A stretch of 64,000 nucleotides of DNA from Lysinibacillus_B sp042920265 (GCF_042920265.1 NZ_JBDQZI010000010.1:1-64000), one strand, 5' to 3'; shown: positions 50,568-59,747, counted from the first letter of the stretch. Made by a program: numbers and translations. Notes: generated by a model from the sequence alone, not told the origin.

Positions 50568-51944
50568 TTAGTTCCCACTTGTTTTATTGGCAATTTCAAT
50601 GGCACGATTTGTTGATTCAGCTGCCTTATCTAAAACCGCTTGTGGGTCGCCGCCTTGATATAATTCTTCAATCGCTGTGACAACATGCTCACGTGACTCT
50701 GGGAATACAGAGATGAGCGCACCTTGTGTTGCCGTTGAAGGCTTTGTATCTTGTAATTGATTCACTGTTACTTGAAGTTGAGGATACTCTGTCCAACGCT
50801 CTTTTACAATATCCTGCTCATATGCTGCTGGGTTGATAGCAAAATACCCTGTTGATACATGCCACTGCGCTTGCACTTCTGGTGTTTGTAAAAATTTCAT
50901 AAAGTCCCACGCACCCGCTTGTTCTTCTTTCGAAATACCGTTCATCATCCATAATGAAGCACCACCGATAATTACCCCGTTACGGTCCGCTTTCTCTGAA
51001 TACGGAATATACGCTGCCCCTACTTCAAACGGTGCATTTTTTGCGATATCGGCAATTCCTGCTGATGAATCTAAATACATCGCTACTTGACCTGAAACGA
51101 ATGCTGTACGAATATCATCCCATACAGAACCAAAGTTTCCTAACGTACCCGCATCGTTCATTTCTTTTAAAAATTCAAATACACGTAAACCTTCTTCCCC
51201 ATTAAAGAGCGCCTGTGTTGCTTGACCTGTACGACCATTGTCAGCATCTACATATAAGCCATCTTGTGTTGCAAGCATCTCCTCAAAGAACCAACCGTAT
51301 AACAAAATCGCAAAGCCCTTCATATCACCATTTGATAATTTGCTAGCTGCTGCAATAACTTCTTCAAATGTTTGCGGTGGATTTTCTGGATCTAAGCCAG
51401 CTTTTTTAAATGCATCTTTGTTATACAACATGACTGGTGTTGATGAGTTAAATGGCATGGAATATAATTGACCATCTACCGTGTAGTAATTTAAAATATT
51501 TTCTTCTAATTGACTAACATCGTAGTTGTCTTGATCAATAAATGTTTGTACTGGCTCAATGTAGCCACTTTCAATCATATATTTTGTCCCGACTTCAAAT
51601 ACTTGCATAATCGCTGGCGCATCAGATGTCCCACCGACACTGCGTAATTTTGTTAAAGACTCTTCATAAGAACCTTGGAATAACGCCTCAACTTCATATT
51701 GATTTTGTGAAGCATTGTAGTCTGCTACTGCCTTGTCAATAGCCGCCTGGTTGGCCCCGCTCATCGCATGCCAAAATTCAATTTTCACTTTTTCATCGCT
51801 TACCGTAGCATCATTGTTTGTAGTCTCCGTTGTGTCTGCTGTATCCTCTTCTCCTGTTGTTGTCTCATCGTTACTACATGCACTAATAATGAGTACAAAT
51901 AGGAACATGAATCCTAGTAAGAACCACTTTTTCATATTGAACAT
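50568..51944 (-). CDS. ugpB: glycerol-3-phosphate/glycerophosphodiester-binding lipoprotein
   Basis: A 458-residue ABC binding protein of the UgpB type. The signal peptide ends at a lipobox (LIISAC, cysteine at about 23) followed by a Thr/Asp/Glu-rich linker. UgpB-like parts are IEFWHAMSGANQAAIDKAV (about 56-74), GTSDAPAIMQVFEVG, and WHVSTGYFAINPAAY near residue 385. It binds sn-glycerol-3-phosphate or glycerophosphodiesters outside the cell. The start is ATG 51944 (AAAGGGG 9 nt ahead); ATG 51935 with AGGTGA is equally possible. Last gene of ugpCAEB. Confidence 0.9.
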   Translation of the reverse strand: MFNMKKWFLLGFMFLFVLIISACSNDETTTGEEDTADTTETTNNDATVSDEKVKIEFWHAMSGANQAAIDKAVADYNASQNQYEVEALFQGSYEESLTKLRSVGGTSDAPAIMQVFEVGTKYMIESGYIEPVQTFIDQDNYDVSQLEENILNYYTVDGQLYSMPFNSSTPVMLYNKDAFKKAGLDPENPPQTFEEVIAAASKLSNGDMKGFAILLYGWFFEEMLATQDGLYVDADNGRTGQATQALFNGEEGLRVFEFLKEMNDAGTLGNFGSVWDDIRTAFVSGQVAMYLDSSAGIADIAKNAPFEVGAAYIPYSEKADRNGVIIGGASLWMMNGISKEEQAGAWDFMKFLQTPEVQAQWHVSTGYFAINPAAYEQDIVKERWTEYPQLQVTVNQLQDTKPSTATQGALISVFPESREHVVTAIEELYQGGDPQAVLDKAAESTNRAIEIANKTSGN

Positions 51945-51962
51945 TCACCTAAACCCCTTTTA

Positions 51963-52781
51963 TTATTTAATGGCACCTTGCGTTAATCCTTTTTGTAATT
52001 GCTTTTGTCCTAAAAACAGTAGGATTAGCGTAGGTAAAATAATAATCATGACGCCTGCCATGACCACGCCCCAATCCGTTGCACTTTCATTGGATTGCAA
52101 TTGACGAATACCGATTTGCACGGTTCGTACTTTGTCATTTGTCGTTGTCAGTAATGGCCATAAATACATATTCCACGTTGTCAAAAAGCTATACGCCCCT
52201 AATGTCACAACACTTGTTTTGGACATCGGCAAGACAACTTTCCAGAAAAATTTCAGCTTCCCCACTCCGCCAATTTGTGCTGCCTCATACAGTTCATACG
52301 GGATTGTCTTAAAATGTTGCCTCAATAAAAACGTGCCAAATGCAGAAGCAAAGAACGGAAATGTTAATGCCATATACGTATTTGTCCAACCAAACCCTTG
52401 AATCATTAAAAAGTTCGGAATCATCGTCGCTTCCCATGGAATCATCATTGTTGAAATAAATAGAAAGAAGATCACATTACTCCCTCGAAACGGGATAAAT
52501 ACAAACACGTAGGCTGCCATTGCACAAACTAAAATTTGTCCAATCATCACAAGCGTCGACACGACAAAGCTGTTTAGTAAATATTTGATTAACGGTAATC
52601 GTTGAAATGCTTGTTCATAATTACTAAATGAAAAACTATTTGGGAAAATGCTGCCTGTTAACACTTCTTGCGGCGTCATAAAGGAAATTAAAAACGCATA
52701 CCCCACAGGAAAGAACACCATTACCGCAAAAATCGTTAGTAAAATGTAAAATAATATTTTTTGAGAAAGAGGCATGCTCAT
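51963..52781 (-). CDS. ugpE: glycerol-3-phosphate ABC transporter permease UgpE
   Basis: A 272-residue permease with six helices and the EAA loop EAAQIGGVGKLKFFWKVVLPMSK at about residues 186-208, which docks on the ATPase. It overlaps the ugpA stop by four bases (ATGA), so translation is coupled; GGAAGGTACATTACC lies ahead. It forms the channel with UgpA. Confidence 0.92.
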   Translation of the reverse strand: MSMPLSQKILFYILLTIFAVMVFFPVGYAFLISFMTPQEVLTGSIFPNSFSFSNYEQAFQRLPLIKYLLNSFVVSTLVMIGQILVCAMAAYVFVFIPFRGSNVIFFLFISTMMIPWEATMIPNFLMIQGFGWTNTYMALTFPFFASAFGTFLLRQHFKTIPYELYEAAQIGGVGKLKFFWKVVLPMSKTSVVTLGAYSFLTTWNMYLWPLLTTTNDKVRTVQIGIRQLQSNESATDWGVVMAGVMIIILPTLILLFLGQKQLQKGLTQGAIK

Positions 52782-53662
52782 TGGTAATGTACCTTCCTCT
52801 CTCCAAACTTAAACTGTAGGATCGTCACAATGAGTACAACGATAAATAATACAATCGCTTGTGCACTAGCTGTGCCAAATTGATAGTTTACGAACGCTTC
52901 TTTATAAATGGAGTACACGACTAAATTTGTTGATTGGATTGGTCCACCTTTTGTTAAAATATCGATTTGACCAAAGCTTTGGAATGCATTAATTAACGAA
53001 ATGGTAATGATAAAAAATAATGTGGGAGATAAAAGCGGAATGGTGATGCGACGTAGTTTTGTAAAGTAGCCCGCTCCATCGATTGTTGCACTTTCATACA
53101 AGCTGTCATCGATATTTTGTAAACCACCTAAAATAACTAAAAAGTTAAAGCCTAAGTTCATCCAGATCGTCGTCAGTGAAACCGATAACAACGCCCGATC
53201 TGGATCAAGTAACCACTGAACAGTCGGTAAATGCATCGCTTTTAAAATGTTGTTAAAGGCACCGACTGAAGGATGAAATAAAAAGAGCCAAACAACCGCA
53301 GATGCTGCGACAGAAATGCCCATAGTTGATGAGAAAATCGTTCGGTAAAGGCCGATTCCTTTTAATTTTTCATTTGCTAAAACCGCCATGATTAGCGCGA
53401 GTACTACACTTACTGGTACTGTATAAGCAACAAATAATAACGTTGCCTTCATACTATTTCGAAATTCATCTGACGTAAAAATGTACGTGTAATTTTCAAT
53501 GCCATTAAAATACACCGGCACACCATTTTGATTTGTTAAGAAAAAGCTTAAGTAAATGGTTTTTGCCATTGGATAGTAGACGAACATGCCAAAAAGTACA
53601 ATGGATGGAAGTAAATAAAGCAGCCCTACTCTGACATTAATAGAACGTTTCCATAGGTTCAT
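52778..53662 (-). CDS. ugpA: glycerol-3-phosphate ABC transporter permease UgpA
   Basis: A 294-residue permease with six helices, typical N terminus VGLLYLLPSIVLFGMFVYYPMAKTIYLSFF and EAA loop ESATIDGAGYFTKLRRITIPLLSP (about 192-215). Its ATG follows the ugpC stop codon directly (TAAATG), with GGTGGTGG ahead. It is the partner of UgpE. Confidence 0.92.
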   Translation of the reverse strand: MNLWKRSINVRVGLLYLLPSIVLFGMFVYYPMAKTIYLSFFLTNQNGVPVYFNGIENYTYIFTSDEFRNSMKATLLFVAYTVPVSVVLALIMAVLANEKLKGIGLYRTIFSSTMGISVAASAVVWLFLFHPSVGAFNNILKAMHLPTVQWLLDPDRALLSVSLTTIWMNLGFNFLVILGGLQNIDDSLYESATIDGAGYFTKLRRITIPLLSPTLFFIITISLINAFQSFGQIDILTKGGPIQSTNLVVYSIYKEAFVNYQFGTASAQAIVLFIVVLIVTILQFKFGERKVHYQ

Positions 53663-54766
53663 TTATTCCACCACCTTACGCTCTATTAGCCCTTTTTGGA
53701 CGATTTTCTCTGTCTCCGTATCAAACAAGCAAACTTCCTCTTCGTTAATAGAAAATTCAAGTAACTGTCCAATTTTATAATTCCATTGACCTCCCCACTT
53801 ACAAATCCATTCTTCACTGTCTACATCAATCGAAATAAGTGTTTCATTTCCTAATAGTGCTACATTTACAATCGGTGCCTTATAGATTGTCCCCCCTTCT
53901 ACGGGCTGTATTAAATGCTCTGGGCGAATGCCAAAGATGACACTACTCGGTATTTTTTTAGACATGGTTTCACTAATGGCAATAGATAATGCTGAACTTA
54001 GCTGAATAGAACACTCAGCTACGTGAACAGATGCTTGCTTTAAGTTCATCGGCGGAGAACCAATAAATGTCGCAACGAATATATTTTCAGGATAATTGTA
54101 AATATCCATCGGTGTACCAATTTGCTGTGCATAGCCTTTATCTAAAATCATCATGCGGTCTCCCATCGTCATCGCCTCTACTTGATCATGTGTCACATAA
54201 ATCATCGTAAAGCCTAACTTCTTTTGTAAACGGCGTAGCTCTGACCGCATATGGGCGCGTAATTTAGCATCTAAGTTAGACAATGGCTCATCCATTAAAC
54301 AAATAGGTTGTTCATTTACAATCGCGCGAGCAAGTGCTACACGCTGACGCTGACCACCTGATAGCTGACGCGGTTTTCGTTTTAAGTAATCACTTAAACC
54401 AAGCATCGCAGCTACTTCTTCAATTTTTTGTTTTCGAACGCCCTTCTCTAATTTTTTCACTTGTAAGCCAAAGCCGATATTTTCCTCTACACTCATATGT
54501 GGGTATAATGCATAGTTTTGAAACACCATCGTAATCCCACGCTTACTCGGATGAATGTCATTCACAACATCCTCACCAAAAATCAAGTTACCTGATGTAA
54601 TATTTTCTAGTCCAGCTATAATTCGTAACATAGTGCTTTTCCCACAACCAGATGGGCCAACTAACACAAAAAATTCACCAGGCTCTATTTCAATAGTTAT
54701 CTCGCTTAATACTTCTGTCTGTTTGTCGTAAGATTTCTTAATGTTTTCCAATCGTACTCGTTGCAT
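53663..54766 (-). CDS. ugpC: glycerol-3-phosphate ABC transporter ATPase UgpC
   Basis: A 367-residue ATPase of the CUT1/MalK-UgpC type. Walker A GPSGCGKST (37-45), Q-loop VFQNYALYPHMS (81-92), signature LSGGQ (135-139), Walker B LMDEP (157-161) and switch histidine in YVTHDQVEAMTMGD. A C-terminal TOBE/OB regulatory domain (about 235-367) holds the UgpC/MalK feature FGIRPEHL. GGAGGGAGC lies before the ATG. It is the first gene of the operon, an order C-A-E-B different from E. coli ugpBAECQ. A four-repeat Pho box lies upstream, indicating induction by phosphate starvation. Confidence 0.93.
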   Translation of the reverse strand: MQRVRLENIKKSYDKQTEVLSEITIEIEPGEFFVLVGPSGCGKSTMLRIIAGLENITSGNLIFGEDVVNDIHPSKRGITMVFQNYALYPHMSVEENIGFGLQVKKLEKGVRKQKIEEVAAMLGLSDYLKRKPRQLSGGQRQRVALARAIVNEQPICLMDEPLSNLDAKLRAHMRSELRRLQKKLGFTMIYVTHDQVEAMTMGDRMMILDKGYAQQIGTPMDIYNYPENIFVATFIGSPPMNLKQASVHVAECSIQLSSALSIAISETMSKKIPSSVIFGIRPEHLIQPVEGGTIYKAPIVNVALLGNETLISIDVDSEEWICKWGGQWNYKIGQLLEFSINEEEVCLFDTETEKIVQKGLIERKVVE

Positions 54767-54816
54767 GCACGTTCAGCTCCCTCCTTTATGAGTGGCTAAC
54801 AATATGCTGTACTGTC

Positions 54817-54870
54817 ATTATAAAAGCCAACTTTCAAGATATCGTTAACCTATTGTCAATTTACTGTAAA
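54817..54870 (-). promoter_or_regulatory. Pho box and promoter of ugpCAEB
   Basis: On the minus strand four hexamers lie exactly 11 bp apart: TTTACA (54865-54870), TTGACA (54854-54859), TTAACG (54843-54848), TTGAAA (54832-54837). They fit the PhoP direct repeat TT(A/C/T)A(C/T)A-N5. A perfect TATAAT follows 9 bp later (54817-54822) with no sigma-A -35 at normal distance, as in PhoP-activated promoters. Confidence 0.82.
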
Positions 54871-54954
54871 TTGTGTTGTTTATGCATTTAATTATATATA
54901 TTCTTATTAATGTAGATTTTTTACTAACTTTTAGAGGAAAGTAGGAAAAGGAAC

Positions 54955-55668
54955 ATGAAGATATTTGCACATAGAGGATGCAGTAAGCAGTACCCAGAAA
55001 ATACGTGTATCGCTTTTCAAAAGGCAGCTGCACTACCTGTTTTTGGTGTAGAGTTTGATGTTCATTTAACAGCTGACAAGCAATTAGTCGTCATTCATGA
55101 TGAAACGATTGATCGTACATCTACTGGAACAGGATTTGTAAAAGAGATGACACTGGCACAGCTAAAGCAATATGATTACGGAAAATGGTTTGGAGAGCAA
55201 TTTGCTGGAGAGAACATACCGACGTTGAGAGAAGTATTAACGCTTTTTCAACATACACATCACGTATTAAATATTGAGATAAAATCCGATATTTTTGAGT
55301 ATGAAGGGATTGAGCAGCTCATTGCAGATGAAATCGATGCTTTCGGGATGCATGACAGGGTGATTGTTTCTTCCTTTAATCATGAAAGTATTCAGCGCTT
55401 CCATCAATTGCAGCCATCAATTCAAACAGGGGTGCTATTTGCTTCGCTTGTGACAAATATTGAAGACTATGTAAAAGCACTACGTAGTGATGCACTTCAT
55501 ATCTATTACTTCCATGCATACCGTCACATCATCCAAGCAGCCATCGCAAACGGATCAACGATACGCACATTTACAGTGAACGATATAGCTATTGCAAAAG
55601 AACTACGATCACTTGGGGTAGAAGCAATCTTTACAGATGATCCAGAAATGATGATAGCGGGATTATAA
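54955..55668 (+). CDS. ugpQ: cytosolic glycerophosphodiester phosphodiesterase
   Basis: A 237-residue GDPD without signal peptide. Active-site motifs: FAHRGCSKQYPENT (4-17), EFDVHLTADKQLVVIHDETIDRTS (33-56) and IEIKSD; the two catalytic histidines are in HRG and IHDE. It hydrolyses imported glycerophosphodiesters to glycerol-3-phosphate and an alcohol. AAAGGAAC lies near the ATG. Divergent from ugpC by 188 bp, so it probably shares regulation with the transporter, as E. coli UgpQ does with its operon. The symbol is by function and context. Confidence 0.88.
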   Translation: MKIFAHRGCSKQYPENTCIAFQKAAALPVFGVEFDVHLTADKQLVVIHDETIDRTSTGTGFVKEMTLAQLKQYDYGKWFGEQFAGENIPTLREVLTLFQHTHHVLNIEIKSDIFEYEGIEQLIADEIDAFGMHDRVIVSSFNHESIQRFHQLQPSIQTGVLFASLVTNIEDYVKALRSDALHIYYFHAYRHIIQAAIANGSTIRTFTVNDIAIAKELRSLGVEAIFTDDPEMMIAGL

Positions 55669-55724
55669 ATTTATATGCTATGCATTCTGCTGAACCCCTG
55701 AGCCGAATGCATAGCAGCCTATCC

Positions 55725-56654
55725 TTATTCTCCAAACAGCCCTTCCATACTTAAATAACGCTCGCCGTTATCTGGTGCGATACATAGAACACGTTTACCT
55801 GGTCCTAATGCTCGTGCTTTTTGAATCGCTGTCCATACCGCAGCACCGGATGATGGGCCTACCAAAATCCCTTCCAACCTCGCTAAATCTCGCGTTGTTT
55901 GTAACGCATTTTCGTCCTCTACTTGAACAATTTCATCATAAATGGCTGTATTTAAAATAGCTGGCACAAACCCCGGACTCGTGCCTACCAGTTTATGAGG
56001 ACCGGGTTGTCCCCCTGAAAGTACAGGAGAGCCTTTCGGTTCCACAACAATGACTTCTAAATTCGGTAAATGTTCTTTTAATACCTCACCTGTGCCTGTA
56101 ATCGTACCACCCGTTCCTGCCGTAGCAACAAAGACATCTAATCTTCCTTCTGTTTGCGCCAAAATCTCAGGAGCCGTCGTCACTCGATGAATAGATGGAT
56201 TGGCTAGATTCTCAAATTGCTGTGGAATAAAGCTATTGGCAATCTGACTTTGCAGTTCAAGCGCTTTTTTCACCGCACCAGGCATTTTTTCTGCAGCCGG
56301 TGTTAATACAACTTGTGCACCATACGCTTTTAATATGGCAATACGTTCCTTTGTCATATTGTCAGGCATAACAAAAATCGCTTTATATCCTTTCGCTGCG
56401 GCATTCATAGCTAATCCGATCCCTGTATTCCCACTCGTTGGCTCAATAATGGTTGCGCCTTGCTTGATTAACCCCTGTTTTTCAGCAACTTCCACTAAAG
56501 AATACGCCGCACGATCTTTGACACTGCCACTAGGATTAAAATACTCTAGTTTCACTAGCACTTCTGCACACTGTTCATCAACAAGCTGATTCAGTTTCAC
56601 AATCGGTGTATTACCTACAAGCTCTAAAATTGACTGATATATTTTATTGGCCAT
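55725..56654 (-). CDS. cysK: cysteine synthase (O-acetylserine sulfhydrylase)
   Basis: A 309-residue PLP enzyme making cysteine from O-acetylserine and sulfide. Lysine for PLP is in NPSGSVKDRAAY (about 36-47), the substrate loop is EPTSGNTGIGLA (about 68-79), and the phosphate loop is GTGGTITGTG (about 173-182). It ends RYLSMEGLFGE. The start is ATG 56654, with GAGGAAGTGACGGGA ahead; the GTG three codons earlier lies inside this site. Cysteine is the sulfur source for SufS further right. No T-box or S-box leader was seen. Confidence 0.93.
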   Translation of the reverse strand: MANKIYQSILELVGNTPIVKLNQLVDEQCAEVLVKLEYFNPSGSVKDRAAYSLVEVAEKQGLIKQGATIIEPTSGNTGIGLAMNAAAKGYKAIFVMPDNMTKERIAILKAYGAQVVLTPAAEKMPGAVKKALELQSQIANSFIPQQFENLANPSIHRVTTAPEILAQTEGRLDVFVATAGTGGTITGTGEVLKEHLPNLEVIVVEPKGSPVLSGGQPGPHKLVGTSPGFVPAILNTAIYDEIVQVEDENALQTTRDLARLEGILVGPSSGAAVWTAIQKARALGPGKRVLCIAPDNGERYLSMEGLFGE

Positions 56655-56705
56655 TCCCGTCACTTCCTCATTTGAATGTCGTTATTTTCGAGTCTTTATT
56701 GATTC

Positions 56706-56734
56706 ATAATACATAAATCCATATAAGTTTACAA
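56706..56734 (-). promoter_or_regulatory. promoter of cysK
   Basis: Minus-strand TTGTAA (56729-56734), 17-bp spacer, TATTAT (56706-56711). Confidence 0.6.
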
Positions 56735-56813
56735 GGCTTTGAATTTAAAGTATGCTATTCATGATGATGCAATATGATATGATAAAAAATACAGCGATGG
56801 AGGAGGTGTTATA

Positions 56814-57128
56814 ATGGAGAATTTACAGTCAGTAGAGCAGTTTCAACAATTAAAAAATGGGGATGCCACGCTATTTGTCTTTTCAGCCGATTGGTGTGGA
56901 GATTGCCGTTTTATCGATCCATTTATGCCAGAAGTAGAAGAAAAATTTACAAACTATACGTTTGTGAAAGTGGACCGTGATGCATTTATCGATCTTTGTA
57001 TAGAGCTAGATGTATTTGGTATTCCAAGCTTCGTTGCATATAAAAAAGGCGAAGAAATTGGCCGTTTTGTTAGTAAGGATCGTAAGACGCAGGAAGAGAT
57101 TGAAAGCTTTATTGCGGGGTTAAACTAA
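56814..57128 (+). CDS. thioredoxin-family protein with WCGDC active site
   Basis: A 104-residue thioredoxin-fold protein. The active site is W-C28-G-D-C31 instead of the WCGPC of classical thioredoxin, and the cis-proline strand is GIPSFVAY (about 77-84). The Asp in place of Pro raises or lowers the redox potential in a way that cannot be predicted by eye, and several Firmicutes thioredoxin-like proteins share it. GGAGGAGGTGTTATA before the ATG is an ideal ribosome site. It is divergent from cysK by about 160 bp and may serve sulfur metabolism. Confidence 0.87.
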   Translation: MENLQSVEQFQQLKNGDATLFVFSADWCGDCRFIDPFMPEVEEKFTNYTFVKVDRDAFIDLCIELDVFGIPSFVAYKKGEEIGRFVSKDRKTQEEIESFIAGLN

Positions 57129-57156
57129 TCGATTGTGGCTTTCATACAAAATCAAT

Positions 57157-57189
57157 ACGCCTGTATTTGAGCTTTCCACATACAGGCGT
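57157..57189. terminator. hairpin after the thioredoxin-like gene
   Basis: ACGCCTGTAT (57157-57166) pairs perfectly with ATACAGGCGT (57180-57189); only a weak T-rich end, so moderate confidence as terminator. Confidence 0.6.
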
Positions 57190-57282
57190 GTTATATCTAA
57201 TCATTTAAAATTGTTAACTAGATAACTTTTACTCAGGGTACCTAAAATAGTAGTAATATTACGTGACACTTTTCTAAAAATA

Positions 57283-58155
57283 CTATTCATCAAACCCTAA
57301 ATTAATCGGTTGCTGTGGTAATGTTTCCAACCCTAACATATTTGTTGTTGGTACAGATTCATCGACCTCTTCAAATTTAAAACCATCTGCCCATACTTTT
57401 CCTTGACCTGCTAAAAGTACGCCAAAATGAATAGAAGCACTCTCAGGAGGTACATCTAGTACAATGGAATAATAGTTCCAGTCAGATGTTCCTATAATGG
57501 AACGGTTATCCATATTATCAAATTGAATCACATCTCCTGAACCATTATCAACACGACACCAAGCACCACATTTATTTACTTTTTCCGTTTTTAAATAGCA
57601 GGACATTTTAATGCGTTTCCCTTTATACATATCTGCCAAAAAACTTTGCATCATTGTACCAAACCCATCTTCGCCTGCATTCCCTTTTGCATATAGAACA
57701 CCGGATTTCGTTCCTGTATGGAAAATTTGATCATCGATACCTACATCGTAATAATTCGGATGTGAGCCACTTAAAGTCCACCCTTTAATCATTGTTTGTC
57801 CATTCATTCCTTCTTCCTCCATTCCACTAAGTGCCTTCATCATTTTTCGGTATTTTCCTGGTGGCATTCCGTACAGTTCCTTAAAAGACCTTGTAAATGC
57901 TTCTTGTGACTGAAATTGTAATGAAAAAGCAATCTGAAGTATCGATTCATCGGAATACAACAAATACATCGCTGCTACTGCTAAACGTCGCATACGAGTA
58001 TACTCACTAATCGTTACACCTGTCTCTTGTTTAAATAGCCTGGATAAATGAAACTTTGAATAACCCACTTCTTTTGCAATATCATCTAGAAATCGATCTT
58101 CTAATAAGTGCTCTTCAATATAGCTGATTATGTCTCTTGTCACATCACTGTACAT
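57283..58155 (-). CDS. AraC-family regulator with C-terminal jelly-roll-like domain
   Basis: A 290-residue protein with the AraC double HTH at the N terminus (about 5-105): DIAKEVGYSKFHLSRLFKQETG and SILQIAFSLQFQSQEAFTRSFKELYGMPPGKYR. The remaining 170 residues look like a beta-rich jelly roll (GWTLSGSHPNYYDVGID, YKGKRIKMSCYLKTEKVNKCGAWCRVD, DWNYYSIVLDVPPESASIHFGVLLAGQGKVWADGFKFEEVD), which resembles a carbohydrate-binding or ligand-sensing module. HTH first and sensor last is the reverse of classic AraC. The start is ATG 58155 with GTGAGGTGA ahead. Target unknown. Confidence 0.82.
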   Translation of the reverse strand: MYSDVTRDIISYIEEHLLEDRFLDDIAKEVGYSKFHLSRLFKQETGVTISEYTRMRRLAVAAMYLLYSDESILQIAFSLQFQSQEAFTRSFKELYGMPPGKYRKMMKALSGMEEEGMNGQTMIKGWTLSGSHPNYYDVGIDDQIFHTGTKSGVLYAKGNAGEDGFGTMMQSFLADMYKGKRIKMSCYLKTEKVNKCGAWCRVDNGSGDVIQFDNMDNRSIIGTSDWNYYSIVLDVPPESASIHFGVLLAGQGKVWADGFKFEEVDESVPTTNMLGLETLPQQPINLGFDE

Positions 58156-58259
58156 GCTGCTCACCTCACTTTCATCTTAACGGAAAAGAAAAAGGAATTT
58201 TTGATAGTATTTGCTAAAATATTTTTTATCAATTCCAAAATACCACTACATAGAGTAAA

Positions 58260-58297
58260 AAGGGTTTCTTAGATGCCAATACATCTAAGAAACCCTT
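58260..58297 (-). terminator. terminator of the suf operon
   Basis: AAGGGTTTCTTAGATG (58260-58275) pairs perfectly with CATCTAAGAAACCCTT (58282-58297), then T residues on the minus strand. Confidence 0.93.
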
Positions 58298-58319
58298 CCA
58301 TAATTATACTTTATAACGA

Positions 58320-59717
58320 TTAACCGATAGAACCTTCCATCTCGAATTTGATAAGACGGTTCATTTCTACTGCGTATTCCATTGGAAGCTCTTTTGTAAA
58401 TGGCTCGATGAAGCCCATTACGATCATTTCTGTTGCTTCTTCTTCCGAAACACCACGAGACATTAAATAAAATAATTGCTCTTCAGATACTTTTGATACT
58501 TTTGCTTCGTGCTCTAAAGAGACATTATCATTAAAGATTTCATTGTATGGAATTGTATCTGAAGTAGATTCATTATCCATAATTAATGTATCACATTCAA
58601 TGTTCGCACGTGCACCGCTTGCTTTTGGACCAAACTTCACTTGACCCATGTAAGACACTTTCCCGCCTTGTTTCGCAATCGATTTAGAAACGATTGTTGA
58701 CGAAGTGTTTGGTGCTAAGTGAATCATTTTTGCCCCTGCGTGCTGATGCTGTCCACGACCTGCAAGTGCAATCGATAACGTCATACCACGAGCGCCTTCA
58801 CCTTTTAAAATACAAGCTGGGTATTTCATCGTTAATTTCGAACCGATGTTACCGTCGATCCATTCCATTGTACCGTTTTCTTCAACCACTGTACGTTTTG
58901 TTACTAAGTTGTATACGTTGTTTGCCCAGTTTTGGATCGTTGTGTAACGGCAGTAAGCATCTTTTTTAACGATAATTTCTACGACAGCTGAGTGTAGAGA
59001 GTTTGTTGTGTAAACAGGTGCTGTACATCCTTCTACATAGTGTACGTGTGCGCCTTCGTCTACGATAATTAGCGTACGTTCGAATTGACCCATGTTTTCA
59101 GAGTTAATACGGAAGTAAGCTTGTAATGGCGTTTCTACTTTTACACCCGGTGGTACGTAAATAAATGAACCACCTGACCAAACCGCTGAGTTCAGCGCAG
59201 CAAATTTGTTGTCCGTATAAGGGATTACTGTACCCCAATGTTGTTTGAAAATATCTTCATTTTCACGTAATGCTGAGTCCGTATCTTTGAACACAATCCC
59301 CATATCTTCAAGGTCTTGTTTCATGTTGTGGTAAACTACTTCAGATTCGTACTGAGCAGATACACCTGCTAAATACTTTTGTTCTGCTTCTGGAATACCT
59401 AATTTATCGAATGTTGCTTTGATTTCTTCCGGTACTTCATCCCAAGAACGTTGTGTTGCTTCAGATGGTTTTACGTAGTACGTAATTTCATCGAAGTTTA
59501 ATGCTGCAAGGTCGCCACCCCATTGTGGCATCGGCATTGTATAAAATTTTTCAAGAGCTTTTAAGCGGTATTCAAGCATCCACTCTGGCTCTTCTTTCAT
59601 TTTTGAGATTTCACGAACGATTTCTTCTGTTAAACCACGCTCAGAACGGAAAATAGATACGTCCTTGTCATGGAAACCATATTTGTAATCGCCGATATCA
59701 GGCATTTTTTTAGCCAT
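58320..59717 (-). CDS. sufB: Fe-S cluster assembly scaffold SufB
   Basis: A 465-residue beta-helix scaffold, the site of cluster assembly in the SufBCD complex. Family parts: DIGDYKYGFHDKDVSIFRSERGL at the N terminus, GSFIYVPPGVKVETPLQAYFRIN (about 185-207), the conserved cysteine in VEGCTAP, and ENESTSDTIPYNEI-like DNESTSDTIP near residue 390, ending LPMEYAVEMNRLIKFEMEGSIG. The start is ATG 59717 (CGGAGGAGACAAC ahead) rather than 59735. Last gene of sufCDSUB, 95 nt after sufU with a stem-loop in that gap. Confidence 0.95.
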   Translation of the reverse strand: MAKKMPDIGDYKYGFHDKDVSIFRSERGLTEEIVREISKMKEEPEWMLEYRLKALEKFYTMPMPQWGGDLAALNFDEITYYVKPSEATQRSWDEVPEEIKATFDKLGIPEAEQKYLAGVSAQYESEVVYHNMKQDLEDMGIVFKDTDSALRENEDIFKQHWGTVIPYTDNKFAALNSAVWSGGSFIYVPPGVKVETPLQAYFRINSENMGQFERTLIIVDEGAHVHYVEGCTAPVYTTNSLHSAVVEIIVKKDAYCRYTTIQNWANNVYNLVTKRTVVEENGTMEWIDGNIGSKLTMKYPACILKGEGARGMTLSIALAGRGQHQHAGAKMIHLAPNTSSTIVSKSIAKQGGKVSYMGQVKFGPKASGARANIECDTLIMDNESTSDTIPYNEIFNDNVSLEHEAKVSKVSEEQLFYLMSRGVSEEEATEMIVMGFIEPFTKELPMEYAVEMNRLIKFEMEGSIG

Positions 59718-59747
59718 GTTGTCTCCTCCGTTCATTTTAGGAAAGTA

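Noticed and set aside
56655..56813. T-box or S-box leader for cysK
   Set aside because: Leader of about 50 nt only, without T-box core sequence or terminator.
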